Origin: an uncultured Dialister sp.
GTDB lineage: Bacteria > Bacillota > Negativicutes > Veillonellales > Dialisteraceae
Assembly (NCBI GenBank): GCA_900543165.1
Contig: UQQQ01000011.1
Coordinates: 1 to 41,919 of the forward strand
DNA: 41,919 nucleotides
Direction of reading: 5' to 3'
A model generated the notes under the pieces. The model ran no database searches. It saw nothing but the letters and a program-made list of their open reading frames with translations, and had not been told where the DNA came from. Positions 26,711 to 34,163 of the stretch are shown one piece after another (position 1 is the stretch's first letter; every line of letters begins with the position of its first letter). A program made the position numbers and the translations under genes.

Positions 26711-27259
26711 TTTGGAGGTTCAGGGTTAGTCTCGAGGGCGTGCTGCCCCTTGATGGGGAATAAAATCTTTGCTCGAATTAGGAATTAGGAATGAAGGATC
26801 TAAGCGCCGCGGAGTTTTAGAGGAGCGGTAATCTCGTATCGTCATTCCGACCGAAGCGGAGGAATCTTTTTCGTTTGTGGTCAGGCGGTCGATGTTTAAA
26901 AAATCTAAAAGGGAAATCTGCCAGCCAGGAAACTTTCGGGCATCGCGCTATATATATTCGCGGCGAAGCCGCCACCACAAGTTTGAAAGCAGGGATGAGT
27001 GGCTAGGGATTAGAAGCAATCGGTAGTTGAAACAGCGCAATTAGCAAGCTGACCGTTCTGCAGGAGAGATCTCTCGACAACACTTTCGATGACGACGGCG
27101 CGAAGCGCTATCAAAATGCTGCGGCGCTTCATTATTTTTCGCACCGCACCACCATTTCGCATTTCTCATTCAAGTGAGGCTTTCAAACGGAATCAAAGGG
27201 CGACCCGCCCCGCGGACTAACCCTGAACCTTGAACCCATCAACCTGAACCTTAAATCAT
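26711..27259. other. Gene-free region made of dispersed repeats
   Basis: No gene is supported. It contains ggttcagggttag (26716), tandem gaattaggaattagg (26776-26792), a GTCATTCCGACCGAAGCGG motif (26840-26867), gcggcgaagccgcc (about 26961), ctgaccgttctgcagg (27048-27064, inverse of 24581-24596), the inverse of the atggtggtgcgg stretch (27139-27174), and a tandem cctgaaccttgaaccc array (27216-27252). Confidence 0.7.
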
Positions 27260-27289
27260 TTGACACCCGAGCGGTCTTCGCCGTACAAT
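27260..27289 (+). promoter_or_regulatory. Promoter of the YczE-like gene
   Basis: Perfect TTGACA (27260-27265) and TACAAT (27284-27289) with an 18-bp spacer, 26 bases before the start codon. Confidence 0.82.
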
Positions 27290-27314
27290 AGACATACTAT
27301 AAAGGAGGAATAGC

Positions 27315-27962
27315 ATGTCTGTTGTCAGCCGTTGGCTGCTTTTTTTAGTGGCTTTATGGATCCAGTCCGCCGGCATCGTGCTGGTGGTGAAAAGCTTTCT
27401 CGGGACTTCTCCGATCTCCAGTTTGCCCTATGTCATGAGTGAGACTTTTCCCTTCACGTTCGGGAAGACAACCTTTGCGGTCAATATGGTCTTCCTTCTG
27501 GGACAGATGCTGATATTGAAAAAGAAATTCCCGAAGGTGCAGCTGCTGCAGGCGCCCATGACGATGATTTTTGCGGCCTTCATCGACCTCTGCATGCAGG
27601 CTTTCGGAAACATCACGCCGGACGCTTACTGGCAAAAGCTCATCACTCTTTTCCTCGGTGCGTCTATGGTTTCTCTGGGGGTGGCACTTCAGGGCATCGC
27701 AGACGTCCTGAAGCTTCCGGGGGAGGGGCTGGTCTATACCGTTTCAGACACCTATCACCTGGACTTCGGCAAGGTCAAGATCGCAAACGATGGGATCCTC
27801 GTGACACTCGCCATCTGTCTCTCCTATGTGGAAATCGGGAGCATCGAAGGGGTCCGTGAAGGCACGCTGATTTCCGTCTTCATCACCGGCATCATCGCCC
27901 GCTTCTTCCTCCGCCACCTGAGTGGCTGGGAAGAGGGGAGACGTGTGCTGCGGATCGGGTAG
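27315..27962 (+). CDS. YczE/YitT-like integral membrane protein
   Basis: A 215-residue protein with about five membrane helices (first helix WLLFLVALWIQSAGIVLVVK). LGTSPISSLPYVMSE and FGKTTFAVNMVFLLGQ are typical of the YczE family of Firmicute membrane proteins, for which no substrate is firmly known. A repeated half-motif (LPGEGLVYTVSDTYHLDFGK resembles the first) suggests an internal duplication. AAAGGAGG lies seven bases upstream of the ATG. It is a monocistronic gene with a consensus promoter, and it borders the RiPP cassette. Confidence 0.78.
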   Translation: MSVVSRWLLFLVALWIQSAGIVLVVKSFLGTSPISSLPYVMSETFPFTFGKTTFAVNMVFLLGQMLILKKKFPKVQLLQAPMTMIFAAFIDLCMQAFGNITPDAYWQKLITLFLGASMVSLGVALQGIADVLKLPGEGLVYTVSDTYHLDFGKVKIANDGILVTLAICLSYVEIGSIEGVREGTLISVFITGIIARFFLRHLSGWEEGRRVLRIG

Positions 27963-28015
27963 ACGGGGAAGCCCATGCGGGGCAGCAAGGGGCGAATGCG
28001 CTGTTTCATCGCCAA

Positions 28016-28034
28016 GCAAAAAGAGATTCAGAAA
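28016..28034 (+). repeat. Left 19-bp direct repeat bounding the RiPP cassette
   Basis: GCAAAAAGAGATTCAGAAA here and GCAAAAAGAGATTCCGAAA at 31526-31544 differ in one base. The right copy is also one arm of a terminator. They enclose the AT-rich segment almost exactly, so they may mark its insertion. Confidence 0.6.
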
Positions 28035-28044
28035 TGATATGATA

Positions 28045-28094
28045 CCTCTAAAGCAGACAAGGTAAATAACCAAGCTGCTTTAGGGGATTTTTTT
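28045..28094 (+). terminator. Terminator before the RiPP cassette
   Basis: Stem cctctaaagcag/ctgctttagggg with an 18-nt loop holding a small inner ggt/acc pair, followed by a run of seven Ts. It insulates the cassette from the YczE-like gene. Confidence 0.7.
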
Positions 28095-28137
28095 AATGGG
28101 AAATTTGTTTAAATAGAAATAAAAATTAAAATCACGC

Positions 28138-28166
28138 TTGATTTATTCTAATATTTCTTTTATAAT
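28138..28166 (+). promoter_or_regulatory. Promoter of the RiPP operon
   Basis: TTGATT (28138-28143), a 17-bp spacer and a perfect TATAAT (28161-28166), followed by a leader of about 50 nt to the precursor's start codon. The surroundings are very AT-rich. Confidence 0.8.
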
Positions 28167-28223
28167 CATGGAATAGAATTTACTGCGTGTTGTATGGTGC
28201 TTGTATTTTGGGGAGGAATTCTT

Positions 28224-28337
28224 ATGAAATCAAAACATGTAACTTTTGAAATTGTATTTGAGAAAATTTCTTTACTTAAAGTTGTAGAGCATCATTGCTC
28301 CTGTAATGGTGGTGATGATAACCCCTGGCCGAATTAA
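28224..28337 (+). CDS. Putative RiPP precursor peptide, 37 residues
   Basis: An ATG preceded by GGGGAGG at a 7-base spacing opens a 37-codon frame ending in TAA at 28335-28337. Residues 1-24 (start MKSKHVTFEIVFEKISLLKV) look like a leader: amphipathic, no signal-peptide core, and a hydrophobic VTFEIVF segment as might bind a recognition element. Residues 25-37 are CSCNGGDDNPWPN, a probable core with two Cys, two Gly, two Asp, one Trp. Cys27-Asn-Gly-Gly-Asp31 is a CX3D motif, which in freyrasin-type ranthipeptides is the site of Cys-to-Asp thioether linkage. The next three genes supply a radical SAM maturase, an exporter and a PqqD-like protein, which makes this short frame credible. The cleavage site and modification are inferred. 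Confidence 0.8.
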   Translation: MKSKHVTFEIVFEKISLLKVVEHHCSCNGGDDNPWPN

Positions 28338-28392
28338 TCAGATCTTAGTCAGGTAATGAATGTTTTACGCAGTAGATTTCTGTAGAAACGTT

Positions 28393-28464
28393 GATTAAAT
28401 CGCGGGTTCGGTTTCACAAGTGTTGTATGAAAATACAAGAGTAAAATCGAATAACGATTTAATC
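28393..28464 (+). promoter_or_regulatory. Structured leader between precursor and maturase
   Basis: An outer 10-bp inverted repeat (gattaaatcg at 28393-28402, cgatttaatc at 28455-28464) encloses a small hairpin with a GAAA tetraloop (ttgtat/atacaa, 28423-28438). There is no T run, so it is not a simple terminator. Lying in a 164-base gap after the precursor, it could stabilise or cut the message to give more precursor than enzyme. The role is inference. Confidence 0.5.
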
Positions 28465-28501
28465 GATGTTTCTTTACATTTACATTAAAGGAGAGTTCAA
28501 A

Positions 28502-29542
28502 ATGCATATGTCGGTACTGATGGAAAAAATGCGGGATGAAAGAAAACCAATACATGCGATCTTGAAATTGACGTATCAATGTAATTTTCGATGTGTGCAT
28601 TGTTATCAAACGCCAGAAAAAGGCATATCACCAAAGCAAGAACTAAATACAAAAGATTGGTTTAAAATCATAGACATGTTAAAGATACAAGGTATCTTAA
28701 CCATCACTTTTACGGGTGGAGAAGTACTTGCTAGATCTGATTTTTGGAGAATCTATTTATATGCTTATGAGAAGAATTTTAAAATAACGATTTTGTCAAA
28801 TATAAGTATGTTGTGCAGTGAAATGATAGACTTTCTCAAAGATCATCCACCAATGTGCATTAGTCTAACTTTATATGGATTTTCTGAAAACTCTTATTAT
28901 CGCTTTACCCGAAGCGCTAATGCTTTTTCAAAAGTTATGCAAAGTATTCATACTTTAATAAAGCAACATATTCGGATCAAAGTAAAAGTGATAGCTAATA
29001 CTATAAATCAGCACGAGCTTGACCAGATGTATATATTTTTTCAAAAATATAAGATTTCTTACTTCTTTTATTACAATATCATCAATTATAATGACGGCAG
29101 TAGAGCCAGCAAACGCTATCAACTCCCTTTAATTGATGTAATTGATTGTCAGTTTAAGTTTGGCGATATTCAGATGTTATCAGATAAAATTCAAAATGGT
29201 AGTTGCCTTTTAGGAAAGAAATGTGCAGCGGGGTTAAATTCGTTTTCGATAGATCCATATGGTAACATGTATCTCTGTGAATTATGCGATGGGAATAAGT
29301 ACAATGTCTTAAAACTTGGGTTTGAACGTTGCTGGGAAAAAATGTTTGAAGAGAGAGGGAAAAATATAGATATTGAAACGGTTTGTGATCGCTGCTGTTA
29401 TCGTAAATTCTGCTCATCTTGTAACCCTAAATTGAAGTATGAGAATGGGAATTCGGGAAAACCATCAAATAGAGATTGCTATAGGGCACATATTTTAAAA
29501 CGAATGGTGGAGGGACCATGGAAGCCAAATTCCGAAATATAA
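28502..29542 (+). CDS. Radical SAM/SPASM peptide maturase
   Basis: A 346-residue enzyme. The radical SAM cluster motif is CNFRCVHC with Cys27, Cys31 and Cys34 (CxxxCxxC), followed by TITFTGGEVLARSDF (the GGE motif). The C-terminal third is a SPASM domain: CX12GX4C (CAAGL..DPYGNMYLC), then CDRC, CYRKFC and CSSC in the order CX2CX5CX2C, and a last Cys in NRDC; two auxiliary Fe-S clusters are expected. Such enzymes form thioether or C-C links in ribosomal peptides. No N-terminal recognition domain is fused; the PqqD-like protein is separate. AAAGGAG lies 8 bases before the ATG at 28502. It overlaps the exporter gene by 25 bases. The codon usage is AT-rich, unlike the flanks. Confidence 0.92.
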   Translation: MHMSVLMEKMRDERKPIHAILKLTYQCNFRCVHCYQTPEKGISPKQELNTKDWFKIIDMLKIQGILTITFTGGEVLARSDFWRIYLYAYEKNFKITILSNISMLCSEMIDFLKDHPPMCISLTLYGFSENSYYRFTRSANAFSKVMQSIHTLIKQHIRIKVKVIANTINQHELDQMYIFFQKYKISYFFYYNIINYNDGSRASKRYQLPLIDVIDCQFKFGDIQMLSDKIQNGSCLLGKKCAAGLNSFSIDPYGNMYLCELCDGNKYNVLKLGFERCWEKMFEERGKNIDIETVCDRCCYRKFCSSCNPKLKYENGNSGKPSNRDCYRAHILKRMVEGPWKPNSEI

Positions 29543-31263
29543 GGGAAATAGTTCAGCATTTGAGGCATCCCTATCGACTCTTTTTTTATTTGGCTCTATT
29601 AGGCATTATATACATGGTTTTAGATATAGTGGAACCCGTGCTAGCTGGACATATAATGGACGCGTTTTTGTCAAATGAAGTCAAAACAGAAATTTGGCAG
29701 CTTGGACTTTTATGGCTCGCTATTTTTATTCTGAAATATGCAGTAAGTTACGAGAAGATGCGGATCGGCTTATTCTCTATGCTCTCTGGAATGGAAAATA
29801 TACAACTTTCAATTTTTCAGACTATTTTATCAGCACCTTTGGCATTTTTTAACCAGTTTTCTGTTGGCTACCTTATGGCAAGGCAAACTGATGATGTTTT
29901 CAACTTAGAAGGAATGATGCCTCATCATTTAGTGGAAGGACTTTTAGCCATTGCAGAATCATTTGTTATTTTATCCTGTATGTTTTATTTAAATGTATGG
30001 CTTGGAATTGGTGCGGTTCTGCTGAAATGTTTGGATTTATTCAGCAATTTTTATTTTCCCTTAAAACAATTATATAAGGAGCATAATGAAGCAAGAGCTA
30101 TTGCTTCGAGTGAGCTACAGGATGTTTTGAAAAATATTTTGATTATTAAAGCAGCTGGAAAGGAAAAAGAAGAAAGTCAGCGCTTTCAGGAATGCTTGAA
30201 ACGGTATTATGGTACCTGGAAAAAACGGGACGAAATCAATTACATTCGTTCATTGCTCACGCGTATGTCAGAAGATGCCAGCTATATGATTATCATTGTT
30301 CTAGGCGGAGTATCGATGTATTACGGAAAGATGACGATAGGGGAAATCACCGCATTCCTGCTGTTTTATAAAAAATTGAGCAGTGCTTTTGTAGGGGCAG
30401 TTCCCTTAATACCTTTGTTCAAAATTGGGGAAGGTGCCATGGAGCGAGTCGATGAGTTGAAACGACATATTCCCGAGAGAAAGACATCTGATGATGAAAA
30501 GGTGCAGATGGAGAGTAGAGGGAAAATTGAGCTGCAAAATGTAAAATTCAGCTATAACAATCAGCGTATACTCCAAGGCGTTTCCATGTCATTTAAACCA
30601 GGGGAAATCACCGCTATTGTAGGGAAAAGTGGAGCAGGAAAATCAACTATTATCAAGCTTTTGCTTGGACTTTATCAAGTGGAGGAAGGGAAAATTCTAT
30701 GGAATGGAAATGATGTAAACCAGATAAACGGACAGTCGATGAGATCTCTAATTTCGTATATCCCACAAGACGCGCCGCTATTTCATCGAACTTTACGTGA
30801 AAATATTTTATATGAAGCACCTGAAAGTGTGAGTGATGAAGCTGTTTCTAAAGTGATTGCTCGAACGGGTATTCAGGAAATGCAAAAAAGATTTGAACAA
30901 AAAGAGAAGGCTTGGAACTTAGAAACAACGGTGTCTGGTGGTGAACGGCAGCGTATCAATTTAGCCAGGGCCTTGTTGAAGAATGGGAGCATTTATATTT
31001 TTGATGAGGCTACCTCAGCGTTGGATACAGAAACGGAGAAAATAGTACAACAGACGTTACGAGAATTATCAAAGACCAAAGTAGTTATTATTATTTCGCA
31101 CCGGCTGTCTTCTGTTAGAAAAGCGGACAAGATTTATGTGCTTGACGAAGGAAGCGTGCAAGAAAATGGCTCTCATGAAGAACTTATGAAAAAGAAAGGG
31201 AGATATTACCGTTTATTTGAAGAGCAGGTGAAAAAGAATGATGAAAAGCAGATTACTGGTTGA
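29518..31263 (+). CDS. ABC exporter (membrane domain plus ATPase), probable peptide exporter
   Basis: A 581-residue half-transporter. The N-terminal about 330 residues hold six membrane helices (first LFFYLALLGIIYMVLDIV), and the ATPase follows: GKSGAGKST (about 368-376), Q-loop YIPQDAPLFHR, signature VSGGERQR (about 470), FDEATSALD (about 493-501) and H-loop IISHRLSS. It should work as a homodimer. No N-terminal C39 peptidase domain is present, so removal of the leader must rely on another protease. GGAGGGA precedes the ATG, which overlaps the maturase gene. The most likely cargo is the matured peptide of this cassette; a self-protection role is possible. Confidence 0.9.
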   Translation: MEAKFRNIREIVQHLRHPYRLFFYLALLGIIYMVLDIVEPVLAGHIMDAFLSNEVKTEIWQLGLLWLAIFILKYAVSYEKMRIGLFSMLSGMENIQLSIFQTILSAPLAFFNQFSVGYLMARQTDDVFNLEGMMPHHLVEGLLAIAESFVILSCMFYLNVWLGIGAVLLKCLDLFSNFYFPLKQLYKEHNEARAIASSELQDVLKNILIIKAAGKEKEESQRFQECLKRYYGTWKKRDEINYIRSLLTRMSEDASYMIIIVLGGVSMYYGKMTIGEITAFLLFYKKLSSAFVGAVPLIPLFKIGEGAMERVDELKRHIPERKTSDDEKVQMESRGKIELQNVKFSYNNQRILQGVSMSFKPGEITAIVGKSGAGKSTIIKLLLGLYQVEEGKILWNGNDVNQINGQSMRSLISYIPQDAPLFHRTLRENILYEAPESVSDEAVSKVIARTGIQEMQKRFEQKEKAWNLETTVSGGERQRINLARALLKNGSIYIFDEATSALDTETEKIVQQTLRELSKTKVVIIISHRLSSVRKADKIYVLDEGSVQENGSHEELMKKKGRYYRLFEEQVKKNDEKQITG

Positions 31264-31501
31264 TTATGAAATTGTAGAAATGAGTGGTACGAAATTGGCG
31301 ATTTTTAAAAATGGTGGAGAAGATGTCTATGTTGTAAATAAAGAAACGGCTTATATCCTGAACTTGCTAAAGAAAGGATTTGGAAATGTTGAGATTGTGA
31401 GTGAAATGAATTCTCACTATGGTTTACATCCTGACTTAGCGGGAAATTTGTTGGGAGATTTGCTTATTCGATTGAAGGACAATGAATTGTTTTCAGAATA
31501 A
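31238..31501 (+). CDS. PqqD-like RiPP recognition element protein
   Basis: An 87-residue stand-alone protein (or 86 from the second Met). The pattern VVNKETAYILNLLKKG followed by two helices ending in LLGDLLIRLKDNELF is the PqqD/RRE fold: a beta wing and three helices that bind the precursor's leader and pass it to the radical SAM enzyme. It overlaps the exporter gene by 26 bases, so it is the last gene of the cassette and is translationally coupled. The presence of PqqD beside a SPASM enzyme is the strongest context evidence for a RiPP pathway. Confidence 0.85.
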   Translation: MMKSRLLVDYEIVEMSGTKLAIFKNGGEDVYVVNKETAYILNLLKKGFGNVEIVSEMNSHYGLHPDLAGNLLGDLLIRLKDNELFSE

Positions 31502-31522
31502 GAAGTAAAGCAGAAATATGAT

Positions 31523-31566
31523 CACGCAAAAAGAGATTCCGAAAAATCGGAATCTCTTTTTGCGTG
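31523..31566. terminator. Bidirectional terminator closing the RiPP cassette
   Basis: A perfect 20-bp stem around an aaaa loop with A/T-rich flanks on both sides (aaaaagagattccga, then tcggaatctcttttt at its core). It separates the RiPP operon from the convergent BASS transporter gene. Its left arm contains the right 19-bp direct repeat. Confidence 0.93.
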
Positions 31567-31573
31567 CAGGAAA

Positions 31574-32539
31574 CTATTTCAATTCGACAGCAGAAGAAAT
31601 CTTCGTCTCCTTCTCCGCTTCTTCATCCTTGCCTACACAGTAGGAGGCGAAGAGGGAGCCGGACACATTGTGCCAGACGGAGAAAATAGCGCCCGCGATG
31701 CCGCCGGCCGCTGTGAAGTACATGAGAGCCAGCGTGGAAGCCAGACCGGAATTTTGCATGCCGACCTCGATGGTCATAGCGCGGGTCTGCGCTTTATTGA
31801 GACCGAAGCGGCGGGCGCAGACATGGCCGAGCAGCATGCCGCAAAGGTTATGCAGGATGACGACGGCGAGGATCACAAGGCCGTTGTCAAGGATGGTACG
31901 TCCGGAGAGGGAGACCACGCAGCCGACCGTGATGATGACGACCAGCGCTGAGAACATCGGCATGATCATATTCACCTTCTTCACCTGACGTGGGAAGAAA
32001 TAGTTGATGCCGACACCGATGAGCAGCGGCAGGAGCACCATCTTCACGATGGACATCATCATGGACATGAAATCGATATCGACCCAGGCACCGGCAATGA
32101 GCCACACCAGGAATGGCGTGACAAATGGCGCAAGGATGGTATTCACCATCGTCATGGATACAGAGAGAGCGACGTCGGCTTTGGCGATGTAGGAAATGAC
32201 ATTCGAAGCCGTGCCGCCGGGGCAGCAGCCGACCAGGACGACGCCGATCGCGATTTCCGGCGGAAGGGCGAAGAGATGAATCAGTGCGAAAGCAGCAGCC
32301 GGCATGATGATGAACTGCAGCACCGTGCCGATCGCTACATTCTTCGGCTGCTTAAATACATTCTTGAAATCACCGGGGGTGAGGCTCATGCCCATGCCGA
32401 ACATGATGATACCAAGCAGCGTCGGGATCTTCGGGGCGAATGGCTTCATCACTTCCGGCCAGAAAATACTGAAAATGCCAATCAGCACGACGCCGATGGA
32501 CATGTATTTCGTACAAAAACGAACGATTTGATTGAGCAT
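31574..32539 (-). CDS. BASS-family transporter, possibly pantoate/ketopantoate importer
   Basis: A 321-residue membrane protein of the bile acid:Na+ symporter superfamily with about ten helices. GIIMFGMGMSLTPGDF, VGCCPGGTASNVISYIAKAD and EVGMQNSGLASTLA are the family's conserved motifs. The start is MLNQIVRF with AAAGGAG upstream; the longer frame is not used. It lies 78 bases after panD on the same strand. The family includes PanS of Salmonella, a pantoate/ketopantoate transporter, and this operon has panC and panD but no panB. Import of the missing precursor is therefore a plausible role. Bile acids or other organic anions remain alternatives. Confidence 0.85.
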   Translation of the reverse strand: MLNQIVRFCTKYMSIGVVLIGIFSIFWPEVMKPFAPKIPTLLGIIMFGMGMSLTPGDFKNVFKQPKNVAIGTVLQFIIMPAAAFALIHLFALPPEIAIGVVLVGCCPGGTASNVISYIAKADVALSVSMTMVNTILAPFVTPFLVWLIAGAWVDIDFMSMMMSIVKMVLLPLLIGVGINYFFPRQVKKVNMIMPMFSALVVIITVGCVVSLSGRTILDNGLVILAVVILHNLCGMLLGHVCARRFGLNKAQTRAMTIEVGMQNSGLASTLALMYFTAAGGIAGAIFSVWHNVSGSLFASYCVGKDEEAEKETKISSAVELK

Positions 32540-32617
32540 AGGAAACTCCTTTGTGGACAGATTTCCTTCCGGGAGCATCCTTCACGGAAGAGCCGGAAGG
32601 AATGTAGAGAACAGGTA

Positions 32618-33001
32618 TCAGCCGATTTCTCTTTCTTTTTCAGGGCCTCTGGTTTTCAGGGGGCGGTTCTTTTCATCCACCATCACCACTTTGGGTACCA
32701 GGGCGCGGGCTTCTTTTTCATCCATCTGGGCGTATGCAATGATGATGACCACGTCTCCGATGGCGGTGCAGCGGGCGGCAGCACCGTTCAAACAGATGAC
32801 GCCGCTCCCCCGTTTGCCGGGAATGGTATAGGTTTCCAGGCGGGTGCCGTTGTTGTTATTGCAGATCTGCACTCTTTCGCCAGGAAGAATGCCGGCGGCA
32901 TCCAAGAGGTCTTCATCGATGGTAATGCTTCCCATATATTCTAGATTTGCTTCGGTTACAGTGGCGCGGTGGATTTTGCCGTGCATCATGGTATAGGTCA
33001 T
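32618..33001 (-). CDS. panD: Aspartate 1-decarboxylase (PanD)
   Basis: A 127-residue pyruvoyl enzyme converting L-aspartate to beta-alanine for pantothenate synthesis. The self-cleavage site Gly24-Ser25 is clear in ANLEYMGSITID, after KIHRATVTEA. Further family motifs are ERVQICNNNNGTRLETY, GAAARCTAIGDVVIIIAYA and the C-terminal PKVVMVDEKN. Length is normal. Its ATG shares one base with the stop codon of panC (TAATG), so translation is coupled. Confidence 0.97.
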   Translation of the reverse strand: MTYTMMHGKIHRATVTEANLEYMGSITIDEDLLDAAGILPGERVQICNNNNGTRLETYTIPGKRGSGVICLNGAAARCTAIGDVVIIIAYAQMDEKEARALVPKVVMVDEKNRPLKTRGPEKEREIG

Positions 33002-33855
33002 TATTCTGCCTCCAGTACTACATTATCAATGAGTCTTGTCTTGCCGAAACGGACAGCGAGAGCGAGGAGGACCTGACCTTCGATCGTTTCTCCGACCTCC
33101 GGAAGACCCGGCATGCCATATATTTCAACATAGTCGATATCGCTCATCGGTTCGGCTTCGATCTCCTTCGTTACCTGATCGATCAGCTTCTGCTTATTCC
33201 TTTCACCGGCTTCGAAGGCTTCCTTCGCATGGGAAAGGCTTCTCGAGAGGACAAGAGCCGCGGTGCGCTCTTCCTTGGAAAGATAGACATTTCGGGAAGA
33301 CTTCGCAAGGCCGTCTGCTTCACGGACGATCGGCATCAGGCGGAGCTCCACATTCATGAAGAGGTCTTCCACCATGCGCTGAAGTACCTGCGTCTGCTGC
33401 GCATCCTTCAGACCATAGTAAGCACGGTCGCATTCCGTCAGATTGAAGAATTTCGTGCAGACAGTCGCTACGCCGCGGAAATGGATCGGGCGTGTGCGGC
33501 CGCAGAGAACCTTCGTGATCGGGCCGGTGACTTCCACCCATGTCATATCCTTATGCGGATACATTTCAGCGGGAGACGGAGCGAAGAGAAGATCTGCGCC
33601 GGCGGCTTCTGCGACCTTCGCATCGGCCTCGAGCGTTCTCGGGTATGCTTCGTAGTCTTCGTTCGGTCCGAACTGGGTCGGATTGACAAAGACAGAAGTG
33701 ATGACGAAATCATTTTCCTTGGAAGCGGCCTGAATCAGGGACGCATGTCCTTCGTGAAGCGCCCCCATGGTGGTCACAAGACCGATGGATTTCCCATCCT
33801 TCTTGCACTGGTGGACGTATTCTTTCAGTTCTTTGATGGTGTGGATGACTTTCAT
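33001..33855 (-). CDS. panC: Pantothenate synthetase (PanC)
   Basis: A 284-residue ligase joining pantoate and beta-alanine with ATP. TTMGALHEGHASLI contains the HxGH nucleotide-binding motif, followed by SVFVNPTQFGPNEDY, GLKDAQQTQVLQRM and the KSSRNVYLS motif (KMSKS-like). The start MKVIHTIKEL at 33855 has GGAAGG upstream and matches the family; a longer open frame upstream covers the leader and is not coding. It is the first gene of a panC-panD-transporter operon whose leader contains a terminator, suggesting attenuation. Confidence 0.96.
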   Translation of the reverse strand: MKVIHTIKELKEYVHQCKKDGKSIGLVTTMGALHEGHASLIQAASKENDFVITSVFVNPTQFGPNEDYEAYPRTLEADAKVAEAAGADLLFAPSPAEMYPHKDMTWVEVTGPITKVLCGRTRPIHFRGVATVCTKFFNLTECDRAYYGLKDAQQTQVLQRMVEDLFMNVELRLMPIVREADGLAKSSRNVYLSKEERTAALVLSRSLSHAKEAFEAGERNKQKLIDQVTKEIEAEPMSDIDYVEIYGMPGLPEVGETIEGQVLLALAVRFGKTRLIDNVVLEAE

Positions 33856-33917
33856 GATAATTCCTTCCCGGAAGCAGGGCTTCCCGTCAAATGCTTGGGG
33901 GTGCGGACTTTTTTCAT

Positions 33918-33949
33918 AAAAAAACCGCACCCAAAATGAATGCGGTTTC
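33918..33949 (-). terminator. Terminator in the panC leader
   Basis: On the minus strand, AAACCGCA/TGCGGTTT with a TTCATTTTGGG loop and seven Ts lies 63 bases before the panC start. It either ends transcription of the small frame just upstream or acts as an attenuator of the pan operon. Confidence 0.8.
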
Positions 33950-34163
33950 AGAAACCAGCCCTTGCCGGCAATACCAGCCTGGCAGGAAGGCAAATTAAAA
34001 ATACATCCCAGAGGGATGCATCCTGATTTGAAATCTCTGCATTCGTCTCGGTTATAAAAATCCAAGCGATATTAAAGTTCGACAGATAGAAAATCAATGC
34101 AGCGCCCGATGGCCTTTCCTCGATACAGCTCAGCTGATACTGCTCGAATGGCCGGAAATTCAT
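33948..34163 (-). CDS. Possible small protein in the panC leader, unrecognised
   Basis: A 71-residue frame (MNFRPFEQYQLSCIEERPSG, then AALIFYLSNFNIAWIFITET) ends with a TGA directly against the terminator stem, which would fit a real small gene. A TTG start at 34256 would give 102 residues. A weak AGGA precedes the ATG. The family is not recognised; the segment could equally be an untranslated regulatory leader that is open by chance. It lies downstream of the promoter at 34242-34270. Confidence 0.3.
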   Translation of the reverse strand: MNFRPFEQYQLSCIEERPSGAALIFYLSNFNIAWIFITETNAEISNQDASLWDVFLICLPARLVLPARAGF

